A stretch of 64,000 bases of DNA from NCBI RefSeq assembly GCF_001373415.1, contig NZ_CDSE01000018.1:1-64000 (forward strand), given 5' to 3'. Origin of the DNA: Paenibacillus dakarensis (GTDB lineage Bacteria; Bacillota; Bacilli; Paenibacillales; Paenibacillaceae). Position 1 is the first letter of the stretch, and the number at the start of each line of letters is the position of its first letter. Under the pieces are notes generated by a model. It had not been told where the DNA came from. It did not search any database and saw only the letters and a list, made by a program, of their open reading frames with translations. The translations under genes were made by a program, and so were the position numbers. Shown one piece after another: positions 51,313 to 59,840 of the stretch.

Positions 51313-53215
51313 TAATCGGATCTCCCTTCTGTTTCAGCCGGTATCGCCACAGCTCGGCACCGGACCCGAAATATACGTCTCCGTTAAGGCAAGCAATCCC
51401 GGTTGTTGCTTCAATCGGAAGCCAGTCCAGAAGCTCCGGCTGCATACTCTCTGGATCCACGGTAAATAAAGCCCGGGTCAGCAGACCCAGAAGAATTGGA
51501 CTTCCATTCCACTCGGTCATGAGCAGCCCTTGCCGGACAACGCTCCCCCAGGAAGACAGATCGAAATGATGTACAGTACGTTCCAGCTTTAAATCAAAAA
51601 TGAAGAAGACGGATTCCGATGTCAGGCCGTATAAAATACCTTCTTCTCCTGAAGCCAGCTGGGCAATTTCTTTTGCACCCGGGATCGGCTTCCATTGGCG
51701 GATCACTTTCCGGGCTGGCAAATTCAGCTCATACAATACCGCTTCCTCAGCCGTGCTTTTTCCGCCGCCGGGAGTTTCGATACTCGTACCGCCGAATACC
51801 CTGCCATCCGGCAGCACCGTTAGCGAAATTGTGCTCTGCCCGCTGACGGTATCCCGGTGCTCCAGCATCTCCACCTGGGCGGTCTGCACATCCACGATAC
51901 CGAGCCCTCCGCCTGCCGCTCCATAACCGGGGTATCCGCCATATAGAACATGACGGCCGTCCGGATGGGCGGCTGCACATCTCGGCCGGTGGACGGCTGC
52001 ATTTTCATAGATTAACCGGGGATTCCGAAGAGGTCCCTCTTCCGCGCTAAGCTCCTTCGTGGTATCCAGCAGATAGACCATGCCGCCGGCATAAGCCGCA
52101 CCAACGATGATGCTGTCTTGAGCCGCATAGGCAGGGATATTGCCGCCGCCTCCCCGCTCCACAATATTACCGCCCCAATCAGTTAGAAGCCGGGTGTCAG
52201 GATCATACGTAATCAAGTGAAGCGGGTGATTGGAGGTGCCGTACAGAACACCGTCCGGACCACCGAACACCGTGGAGAGCGTCGTACCGCCTCCCTTGTA
52301 TGTAAGCGGAATCCGCTTTAGACCCCCGTCCGCTTCAAGGATGATGATCTGCCTGTCGGCCAGCTGCCACTCCAGCAGTGTACGCCCACCACCAAGCTCC
52401 ATATGCAGCTTGTTGTAGCCTGTTCCCTTGTAATATGATGGGCTCACTTCCTCTTCCGGTACCCGCTCCGCTCCGTGCTCACCCATTCGGTACCATTCTT
52501 CACCGCCCTCAGCGGAAGGCATCCTGCCGTATATGGAGCCATCGCAGCCCAGATGAACAGCAGCACTGCCCGGCATATCCTGAGGTCCTTCAACCACGAT
52601 CCTTAGCGTGCCTGTCTCTTCATGAAAGCTTGCAATGGCTGGCGATGTTGTGCCAAGACCCGCATAAATCCTCCCGCCGCTTCCACAGGCAAGTGTCATC
52701 GCGTACTTCCTTTCGGAATCCAGCCTGCATAATGTATGGGAAGAATCGGCCGCAGCATCCAGCTCAACCAGATAGCTTCCCGGGTAGGTAGTTGCATAAA
52801 CCCGTCCATCCCCACGGACGGCAAATGCAAACCCGGCTCCATCTTCCCCTTCGGGTACACTAAACTGCCCCACAAATGCTGGAATGAACGGATCCACAAC
52901 GTAACAATAGCTCCCCGCACCCGTGTAGAACCATCCGCGGGAATCACTGGTCGATGCATAGGGATACTGGCCCTCCCCTTCCGGAAAATAAAGCTGGGTA
53001 CAGCCTCCCGTTTCCGGGTCCACAATCAGCACATAGCTCCGGGCTGCGATGACAATGCGTTCTGATCCATCATCTCGGCGGCACACCGCCGCAGATCGGC
53101 TTTCGTCCACATCTGCAGGAACTCCGATCCGTTCAAAGCTCTCATTCGACTCAAAGCTCTCACTCGTCTCAGGCACTTTCACGCCGTCTGTATTACTCAT
53201 CGCTTTTGGCATAAT
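51299..53215 (-). CDS. Cytoplasmic beta-propeller protein
   Basis: 638 residues from the ATG nine bases after AAGGTGG; another Met lies five codons later. Seven-bladed-propeller-type repeats are visible, such as RGWFYTGAGSYCYVVDPF, DGRVYATTYPGSYLVELD, DGVLYGTSNHPLHLITYD, DGRVFGGTSIETPGG and EEGILYGLTSESVFFIFD. There is no export signal. In polysaccharide operons such proteins are lyases or sugar-binding proteins; here the role is unknown. Its start overlaps the aminotransferase gene's end by 23 bases. Confidence 0.75.
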   Translation of the reverse strand: MMPKAMSNTDGVKVPETSESFESNESFERIGVPADVDESRSAAVCRRDDGSERIVIAARSYVLIVDPETGGCTQLYFPEGEGQYPYASTSDSRGWFYTGAGSYCYVVDPFIPAFVGQFSVPEGEDGAGFAFAVRGDGRVYATTYPGSYLVELDAAADSSHTLCRLDSERKYAMTLACGSGGRIYAGLGTTSPAIASFHEETGTLRIVVEGPQDMPGSAAVHLGCDGSIYGRMPSAEGGEEWYRMGEHGAERVPEEEVSPSYYKGTGYNKLHMELGGGRTLLEWQLADRQIIILEADGGLKRIPLTYKGGGTTLSTVFGGPDGVLYGTSNHPLHLITYDPDTRLLTDWGGNIVERGGGGNIPAYAAQDSIIVGAAYAGGMVYLLDTTKELSAEEGPLRNPRLIYENAAVHRPRCAAAHPDGRHVLYGGYPGYGAAGGGLGIVDVQTAQVEMLEHRDTVSGQSTISLTVLPDGRVFGGTSIETPGGGKSTAEEAVLYELNLPARKVIRQWKPIPGAKEIAQLASGEEGILYGLTSESVFFIFDLKLERTVHHFDLSSWGSVVRQGLLMTEWNGSPILLGLLTRALFTVDPESMQPELLDWLPIEATTGIACLNGDVYFGSGAELWRYRLKQKGDPINGPV

Positions 53216-54431
53216 AGGCGCCCACCTTGGCAACCGCTTGAATAATGTCCTCAATATCCTCCGGCGAATAAAACTCATTCAGCGGAATCTGCACTGCCGT
53301 TTGCAAAATCTCTTCCGCGACCGGACAAAGGCCCTGCTCATAGGACACGCTGCTGCCGTCAAATGGAAAATGGCTTCCCAGATAAGCCTGCTTCTTCTGG
53401 AATAACGGCTGCAGATAGCATACCTGCGGGATATAGCCGGCACGGTTCGGGATACCTTCCGCTTCAAGCGCGTTACAAAATTCATCGCGGCTGCAGGTCA
53501 GTTGATCCAGATCCAGCCGCAGCATGTAGAACCAGTATGTACACTCATGCTCCGGAGCGTACTCCGGCGGAATAACACCCTGGATCCCTTTCAATCCTTC
53601 ATTGAGCCGCTCGCCGAATTGCTGCCGCTGCCCGCAAATCCAGGGCAGCTTTTTAAGTTGAGCGATACCGACGGCTCCCTGCAGCTCGGTCATCCGGTAG
53701 TTCGGTGCAATGTAGCTCGTTCCCCGTTCAACAATGGTGCCAAGTCGGCGGTAGTTTTTGTCTGCAAAGGCATGAGCGGTTTCGTAATCCTCGCGTTTCC
53801 CTGAATTGATCAGGACCATGCCCCCGTCTCCAGTGGAGATATGCTTGAAATCGTTTGTGCTGAAGCAGCCGTAATCCCCTATGGTCCCGGTCAGTCTTCC
53901 CTTATACCTGGTCAGATAAGCTTGCGCGCAGTCCTCGATAACCTTGATACCGTGCTTCTTCGCGATCTCCATGATCGGGTCCATATCGCACGGATACCCC
54001 GCAAGATGAACGACGAGAATCGCCTTTGTTCTAGGCGAAATACACGCCTCAATAGAGGCTGGATCCATATTGTAGGTATTCGGCTCCAGATCGGCAAACA
54101 CCGGAATCGCATTCTGATACAGAATACCGATCAGCGTTCCCTGGTCCGTAATCGGGCTTGTGATAACCTCATCCCCAACAGATACGCCGGCCGCTCCAAG
54201 CGCGACATGAAGCGCTGCAGTCCCGGAGGAGGTGGCTACGCTGTATTCACGACCATACATGGCATTGAAATCAGCCAAAAACTGCTTTACCTTTGAGCCG
54301 AAATGATAAAAGAGCGTGTTCTGCTCCAGCGCTTCGAGCAGATGGGCTGCTTCCTCTTCCCCGAATCTTTTGCCTGTGCCAAAAGAGCCGGTCTTGACCG
54401 GCACTCCCCCATGAATCGCTATCGTTTCCAC
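53193..54431 (-). CDS. DegT/DnrJ/EryC1/StrS-family PLP aminotransferase
   Basis: 412 residues. Lys196 in FSTNDFKHISTGDGG is the PLP lysine, Asp167 in VIEDCAQA binds the pyridine nitrogen, and SSGTAALHVALGA holds the phosphate site. These enzymes transfer amino groups to and from keto sugars. Here it sits in a catabolic operon rather than an antibiotic or O-antigen cluster, so it may deaminate an amino sugar or work on a cyclitol. The start is GTG with GAGGAGG upstream. Confidence 0.95.
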   Translation of the reverse strand: METIAIHGGVPVKTGSFGTGKRFGEEEAAHLLEALEQNTLFYHFGSKVKQFLADFNAMYGREYSVATSSGTAALHVALGAAGVSVGDEVITSPITDQGTLIGILYQNAIPVFADLEPNTYNMDPASIEACISPRTKAILVVHLAGYPCDMDPIMEIAKKHGIKVIEDCAQAYLTRYKGRLTGTIGDYGCFSTNDFKHISTGDGGMVLINSGKREDYETAHAFADKNYRRLGTIVERGTSYIAPNYRMTELQGAVGIAQLKKLPWICGQRQQFGERLNEGLKGIQGVIPPEYAPEHECTYWFYMLRLDLDQLTCSRDEFCNALEAEGIPNRAGYIPQVCYLQPLFQKKQAYLGSHFPFDGSSVSYEQGLCPVAEEILQTAVQIPLNEFYSPEDIEDIIQAVAKVGAYYAKSDE

Positions 54432-54451
54432 GTTCTGATTCCTCCTCGTCG

Positions 54452-56161
54452 TTATTCAGCTGCTGTGTTCACTACGCTGGCCATTTCAGCGCACGGCCGC
54501 CCAAAGCGGGTTTCCATGTTCATGCGTAATTGTCCGTTATTCTCACCGTTTAGCGGCAATCGGACGACCGCACCTTGCGGAAGATTTTCAGCGATGAACG
54601 TGCCGTCAGCGTCTATTCGAAGTACAGCAGCTCTTCTTGCCTGCTCCCACCGGGTAATCTCCTCACACGTCCAGAACGTATATCCGAGACGCTTTGCGGT
54701 TTCAATAGCCAACGACAGCGCATTTCGGACCTGCTCCAGGTTATGGATATGCTGCTGGTGAAACAGAAAATGGGCAACACCGCGAACTTCAGCCACCTTT
54801 TCCAGAAACGGGGCTATGACCGACACATCAGAGAGTGTTGGATGCTCAAGGTCCTGAGTGAGAAAGCCGATTTGCAGTACCCGGTAAAACCGGTTACGGT
54901 CATCAGATTGAGCGATAGGGTAATATGGATGGCAGGTGCCGAACGGAAAACCGACATTTCCTTTTTTGCTCGGCCCTCGGGATTGATCCGCTTCAATGCC
55001 GTTCTGTTCACACCATTCGTAAAATTCTCCCCACCCTTCAAAGCGGGTATAGTGGTTTTTGTTCGATACGATCTCAGCTCCGCTGGTACTCCGGATCACA
55101 TTCAGCTGACGGGAGAATTCCTCCGCGCTCCATATGCCATCCTCCTGCTCCAGCGCATTATAATGAAATGCCAGCTCATGTCCGGCAGCCTGGATTTCCT
55201 CGTACAGCGACGCGGAATAACCCGGTTCGATCATGCACCAGGTCGAGCGGGCGCCGCTTTCCTTAAGCACCTTCAGCGTTGTCCGTCCCGCCTCCTCTAT
55301 ATTGAAGTCGCTGTCATGCGAAATCATAGCAACCTGATTGACGCCTTCCGGCCAATAATCCAGAAAAGGAAGAGCAAGTCCGAGGTCGTCCGCTTCCTCC
55401 ATCAACTGACGGACAATCGCCTCACGCCACCAGTCTGCATACGGGATATTAAAATAAGGCATTCCGGTTTCCGTCACTAAACGGTCCTCATCCCAGTCCA
55501 GCTCACAACCGTCATCTGCCTTCAAAATGCCCTCATCCACCGCTCCCGTGCCATCCGTTGCGGGAATGCCGTCCTGGACAACCGGACCGCTCCCCTGCTG
55601 CAGCATAACGATATTCGCAGGAATATCCACATTCCAGCGAATCAGCCGGCCTTCGCCGAGCGGAAACTTCAGTACAGCCTTTGCCGCTTCAGCGCCATTT
55701 TTCCGGAGCCTGCGAAGAACGCCATCCGCTTGAATAGGCATGACAGGCTCCTCTATAACCGTCCATGGATCGCTGCTTACCGCTCTTAGTACCGGTATAC
55801 CCTCCGCTAATCGCAATCCCGAAAGGTCGGCGTACACCGCGTCCCGGATCACAACCCGGCGGCAGCCCAGCCGTCCGGCCATGCGATTTAATCCACCATA
55901 GCTAATAACCGTCGCCCCGCGGCTTGCCCATTGCTCCAGACGTTTCAGATCCTCTTCCTTCTCCCCCGCGTGCAATACCACGATTAGATCGGGAGCGTAA
56001 GCCTCAAGTGATTCGGCATTATCAAATCTTGCGTAAGGGATACCCGCATGCCCAAGCACCTCTTCCAAATAAAGCTGAAACAGATTTTGTCCGTGTCCCC
56101 ACAAGTATTCCGCCGACTGTTTGTTAAACCACAAACCGATTTTTGCTGACTTTCTCACCAT
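54452..56161 (-). CDS. Two-domain protein: glutamine-amidotransferase-like fold plus polysaccharide-deacetylase-like barrel
   Basis: 569 residues from the ATG preceded by GGGAGAG. Residues 1-190 have a Rossmann-like pattern (APDLIVVLHAGEK, ASRGATVISYGGLNR) as in GATase1/ThuA-like domains. The C-terminal half has QVAMISHDSDF, the deacetylase Asp-Asp motif, with ELAFHYNALE and the Tyr/His-rich ending. No signal peptide. It probably removes N- or O-acetyl groups from imported sugars. Catalytic competence is uncertain, since only part of the deacetylase motif set is clear. Confidence 0.65.
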   Translation of the reverse strand: MVRKSAKIGLWFNKQSAEYLWGHGQNLFQLYLEEVLGHAGIPYARFDNAESLEAYAPDLIVVLHAGEKEEDLKRLEQWASRGATVISYGGLNRMAGRLGCRRVVIRDAVYADLSGLRLAEGIPVLRAVSSDPWTVIEEPVMPIQADGVLRRLRKNGAEAAKAVLKFPLGEGRLIRWNVDIPANIVMLQQGSGPVVQDGIPATDGTGAVDEGILKADDGCELDWDEDRLVTETGMPYFNIPYADWWREAIVRQLMEEADDLGLALPFLDYWPEGVNQVAMISHDSDFNIEEAGRTTLKVLKESGARSTWCMIEPGYSASLYEEIQAAGHELAFHYNALEQEDGIWSAEEFSRQLNVIRSTSGAEIVSNKNHYTRFEGWGEFYEWCEQNGIEADQSRGPSKKGNVGFPFGTCHPYYPIAQSDDRNRFYRVLQIGFLTQDLEHPTLSDVSVIAPFLEKVAEVRGVAHFLFHQQHIHNLEQVRNALSLAIETAKRLGYTFWTCEEITRWEQARRAAVLRIDADGTFIAENLPQGAVVRLPLNGENNGQLRMNMETRFGRPCAEMASVVNTAAE

Positions 56162-56219
56162 ACATCTCTCCCTCTTCCGGCCCGCATATTCTAATAGGTG
56201 TCGATTATCCAATGAGAAC

Positions 56220-56242
56220 AGGGGCAAAATGATTTGCCCCCG
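56220..56242 (-). terminator. Hairpin after the second binding-protein gene
   Basis: GGGGCAAA and TTTGCCCC with a four-base loop, followed on the minus strand by TGTTCTC. The short T tract suggests partial termination, as after the other binding-protein gene. Confidence 0.6.
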
Positions 56243-56283
56243 CAATCCTACTGAACATTTATAAAAGCATTATCTAAACCATC

Positions 56284-57879
56284 TTACTTAAAAAGTGCTT
56301 TTTGATCCTTCTCTTTGATATTCGCGTTGTACTCCTGAATAATCTGTGCTCCGCCTTTATCCAAATACTCCTGGACGAGTTTATCCCAATCGGATACCGG
56401 ACGGGTGCCTGCAATCATCTTCACCTGCTCATCCATGACGTATTTTCTCAGCTCAGCACCTTTCGTATTGTCCGCCTGCGACTCCAGCCCGTTGATCGGA
56501 TTAGCGTACAGCTTGATTTCCTTGTACATCGATTCGATCTCTTCCACCAGATCAGACAGCTGCTTCGTCTGGTACGTAATCGAGTAATCATTATCGAAAT
56601 CCTGCGGTGCCCATGAAGTGTTGTCTACATAGTAAGTGGAAGGCGCAAGTCCGTCCGATGCAAAATTCTCCTTGTTGACCGGCACACCATCCTTCATATC
56701 ATAACCTACCCCGACTTTACCGGACCACCAATCAAAATCGGCGTTTTTGTCGTTCCGCTGATCCTGCGGATAGAACTGGCGACCGAAATCGATCATCTCC
56801 AAAATTTTCTTCAGCTTTTCCGGTTCATCCGCAAGCTTCGCGCTGAGCACGGTAATTCCGTTGTAACCCGCTCCGGAAGTAAGGCCCTTGTTCCCGTATT
56901 TATCCTCGAAAGGAGCCAGGCTGACAAACTGGGCATCCGGATGGATTTGCAGCAGGCCGTTCATGTAATCCTGCGACATGCCGCGCGGTGTACCGATGAA
57001 TATGCCTGCTTTGCCGGAATAAAACTCTTTGTTGGTATCTCCCCAGTTCAGGATCGCGTAGTCCTTCGTCATTGCTCCCTGCTTGTATAAGTCAGACAGC
57101 ATTGTAATGATTTCCCGGCGGCCTTCGCCAATAATGCCCGGGATGAAGTTTCCCTGTGCGTCCTGGTGGTACCAGGCATCCGGGTCCCAGTATGGTCCCT
57201 GGTTAAAGTTCGGATTAATGTCCTGGCCAATAGCGATACCATATGTATCCTTCTTGTTGTTACCGTCCGGATCGCCATTCGTAAATGCCAACGCTACTTC
57301 CTTGAGCTCTTCATAGTTCGTAGGTGTTTTCAGGTTCAGCTTGTCGAGCCAATCCTTGCGGATGACGGTCACGACCTGATACTTCGGAGAATATTGGGGG
57401 ATGGCATAAATCTTACCGTCCACACGCATGGAGTCCCAAATAAATTCAGGCACCACTTTAAGTGACGGGTATTCCTGAATATAAGGCTCGAGGTCAAGGA
57501 AAGCCCCCTGCTTCGCAAATTTATTATAGCGGTTCTTGATATCTGCAGACATAAGTCCGATCACATCGGGAATTTTGCCCGAGGCGAATACAGCGTTAAT
57601 CTTTTCATCAAAGGCGGTATTCGGCACAAAAACCGGCTTGTAATCCACCTTGAATTTCTCGTTAATCATGTCGAGTCCAGGACTCGAAGTCGGCGGTGGA
57701 TCTCCGTACCTGAAATCAATCGTTGTGATCGTGTATGTCTGCTCTACCTGCTGCGGGTTTTTCTCTCCTTGAGGCGTAGTCGTTTCAGGTTTTTCCTCGG
57801 CTTTCGGCTGACTGCATGCGGCCAGACTGATAGAGAGCAGTGCTGCCATCACCGCGGTAAGTCTGCGTTTCTTTAACAT
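56284..57879 (-). CDS. Sugar-binding lipoprotein of an ABC transporter (LplA-like)
   Basis: 531 residues from the Met after GGGGGAAAG. The signal peptide ends at SLAACSQPK. The mature protein has the large type 1 binding-protein pattern: VPNTAFDEKINAVFASGKIPDVIGLM, AKQGAFLDLEPYIQEYPSLK and KIYAIPQYSPKYQVVTVIRKDW. It should deliver oligosaccharides made outside to the two permeases. It belongs to the lyase operon. Confidence 0.9.
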   Translation of the reverse strand: MLKKRRLTAVMAALLSISLAACSQPKAEEKPETTTPQGEKNPQQVEQTYTITTIDFRYGDPPPTSSPGLDMINEKFKVDYKPVFVPNTAFDEKINAVFASGKIPDVIGLMSADIKNRYNKFAKQGAFLDLEPYIQEYPSLKVVPEFIWDSMRVDGKIYAIPQYSPKYQVVTVIRKDWLDKLNLKTPTNYEELKEVALAFTNGDPDGNNKKDTYGIAIGQDINPNFNQGPYWDPDAWYHQDAQGNFIPGIIGEGRREIITMLSDLYKQGAMTKDYAILNWGDTNKEFYSGKAGIFIGTPRGMSQDYMNGLLQIHPDAQFVSLAPFEDKYGNKGLTSGAGYNGITVLSAKLADEPEKLKKILEMIDFGRQFYPQDQRNDKNADFDWWSGKVGVGYDMKDGVPVNKENFASDGLAPSTYYVDNTSWAPQDFDNDYSITYQTKQLSDLVEEIESMYKEIKLYANPINGLESQADNTKGAELRKYVMDEQVKMIAGTRPVSDWDKLVQEYLDKGGAQIIQEYNANIKEKDQKALFK

Positions 57880-57938
57880 GAGCTTTCCCCCATTCATTTT
57901 CTTTGTCGGAGTATCCTCCATCTATGAATCATTCGACA

Positions 57939-57953
57939 GCCGCCATAAGCGGC
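57939..57953 (-). other. Hairpin between permease and binding-protein genes
   Basis: GCCGC and GCGGC with a five-base loop, at the same position as the hairpin at 44307-44324 in the other uptake operon. A message-stability role is inferred. Confidence 0.5.
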
Positions 57954-57965
57954 CATTCGAAGTCA

Positions 57966-58841
57966 TCAACCTTTTACGGCGCCCAGCATAACGCCCTTGG
58001 CGAAATGCTTTTGCAAAAACGGATACACGATCAGGATCGGCAGGGTTGCCATCAAAATGGCGGCCATCTGGATCGTCTCCGGAGGCGGCGGATTATCAAG
58101 GAACATGTTGTCTCCCCCAAGCGTGCCTGTTGTTTCCCCTACTACGACAATCTGTCTAAGCACAACCTGAATCGTCCATTTGGACGGATCATTGATGTAC
58201 AGAATCGGCGCAAAGTAGTTGTTCCAGTGTGTCACCGCATAAAACAGACTGAATGCTGCTAATGCAGGCTTCGAGAGAGGCAGGATGATGCGTCCAAAAA
58301 TCTGCAGATCATTCGCGCCGTCCACAATACCTGCTTCAATCATGTCGCCCGGAATGTTCATGAAGAACTGGCGGATGACGATCAGATTGAACGGAGCGAT
58401 GGCCACCGGCAAGATAAGCGACCAGATCGAATCCAGCAGCCCTGTTTCCTGGACAATCAGATAGGTTGGAATCATCCCGGCTGAGAACAGAAGAGCAAAT
58501 ACAACCATAAACATGACAGTGCGCTGGCCTAGTATCGGCCGGGATAATGCATAGGCCATCGTTGACGTAAAAAACAGATTGACGAAGGTACCGAGCACAG
58601 TCACCAGCGCCGTGTTCAGCAATGCCTGCCGAAACGTCCTGGAACCCCAGATATATTCATAGGCATCAGTCGTCCAGTTGGAAGGCCACAGCAGCAGCTT
58701 GCTGCCCAGAAAGTCCTCGAACGAGGAAAATGATACCGAGAACAAATATAAAAACGGAAACAGCATGACCGTGGATATGAGAATCAGCAGACTGATATTT
58801 ACCCCGTTGAACAGGCGGTCAGCAATGGATTTTTGCTTCAT
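57966..58841 (-). CDS. ABC sugar permease, LplC type
   Basis: 291 residues, six transmembrane segments. The EAA loop reads GDMIEAGIVDGANDLQIFGRIILPLSKP, with Gly in place of the second Ala. FLQKHFAKGVMLGAVKG closes it as in LplC. The gene follows the LplB-type gene by 33 bases in the lyase operon. Confidence 0.95.
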   Translation of the reverse strand: MKQKSIADRLFNGVNISLLILISTVMLFPFLYLFSVSFSSFEDFLGSKLLLWPSNWTTDAYEYIWGSRTFRQALLNTALVTVLGTFVNLFFTSTMAYALSRPILGQRTVMFMVVFALLFSAGMIPTYLIVQETGLLDSIWSLILPVAIAPFNLIVIRQFFMNIPGDMIEAGIVDGANDLQIFGRIILPLSKPALAAFSLFYAVTHWNNYFAPILYINDPSKWTIQVVLRQIVVVGETTGTLGGDNMFLDNPPPPETIQMAAILMATLPILIVYPFLQKHFAKGVMLGAVKG

Positions 58842-58874
58842 ATGTCGATCTCCTCCCTGATTGAATCGAAGTGC

Positions 58875-59840
58875 CTAGTAAACGCCCTGCTCGCCAAACT
58901 TCTTGGACAGCTTGTTGGCGCTGATAACCAGCACAAGACCGACCAGTCCCTTAAATACGCCTACCGCAGTAGAGAAGCTGTAGTCCGACTGCTGAATTCC
59001 CTTGTAATACACAAAGGTGTCCAGCGTGTTGCCTATATGCATGTTAAAAGCATTCAGCTGAAGGAATACCTGCTCGAACCCGACCTCCAGCACGTCGCCA
59101 AGCCGGATAATCAGCATGATGATGATTGTGCTGCGGATGGCAGGGAGCGTAATATGCCAGATTTGGCGAAAGCGACCCGCGCCATCCATGACGGCAGCCT
59201 CGTAAAGTGCCGGGTTAACGCCTGCCAGCGCCGCCAGGAAAATAATCGTCCCCCAGCCTGCTTCCTTCCAAATGACCTCGAGAACCAGAAAGGCCCGAAA
59301 AAAATCAGGTTCGGTCAGAAAAGGGATCGTCTGCTGCATACCGAACACTTCGCGGAGCAAATCATTCACAAGGCCCTCATTCCGGAAAAAAATCGTCACG
59401 ATCCCAACTACTACAACCCAGGAAAGAAAATGCGGCATGTAAACGATCGACTGCAGTCCTTTTTTCAGAAGGGGGCTCCCCACCTCGTTCAGCATGATAG
59501 CCAGTATGATCGGAGCTGGAAATGCAAACGCGATCTGCAGAAAAGAAATCGTCAATGTATTCCAAATGACCTGTATAACCTCAGAGCTTTCGAAAATCCG
59601 AGCGAAGTTCGCAAATCCGACCCATGGACTGTCCGCGATGCCCCGGAACGGGCTATAGTCTTTAAAGGCAAGCGATATGCCCAGCATGGGCAGATACCGG
59701 TACACGATAAAATAGAGCAGACCGGGCAGCAGCAGCAGATAAAGATAACGATCCCTCCACATGCGGGTCCGGATTCGCTTCCAGGCGCTTTGTTGGGCTG
59801 GAGCGGATTTTTTATTTGCTTCCAGAGTCACAGTTTCCAC
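58875..59840 (-). CDS. ABC sugar permease, LplB type
   Basis: 321 residues if started at the GTG eight bases after GGGAG; a longer frame starts nine codons earlier. EAA loop ALYEAAVMDGAGRFRQIWHITLPAIRST; the beginning LLLPGLLYFIVYRYLPMLGISLAFKDY and the ending NKLSKKFGEQGVY are LplB hallmarks. The start overlaps the lyase gene's end by 29 bases. Confidence 0.95.
   Translation of the reverse strand: METVTLEANKKSAPAQQSAWKRIRTRMWRDRYLYLLLLPGLLYFIVYRYLPMLGISLAFKDYSPFRGIADSPWVGFANFARIFESSEVIQVIWNTLTISFLQIAFAFPAPIILAIMLNEVGSPLLKKGLQSIVYMPHFLSWVVVVGIVTIFFRNEGLVNDLLREVFGMQQTIPFLTEPDFFRAFLVLEVIWKEAGWGTIIFLAALAGVNPALYEAAVMDGAGRFRQIWHITLPAIRSTIIIMLIIRLGDVLEVGFEQVFLQLNAFNMHIGNTLDTFVYYKGIQQSDYSFSTAVGVFKGLVGLVLVISANKLSKKFGEQGVY

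Noticed and set aside
54575-55480. 301-codon plus-strand open frame
   Set aside because: Antisense to the deacetylase-like gene, no ribosome site and no family pattern.
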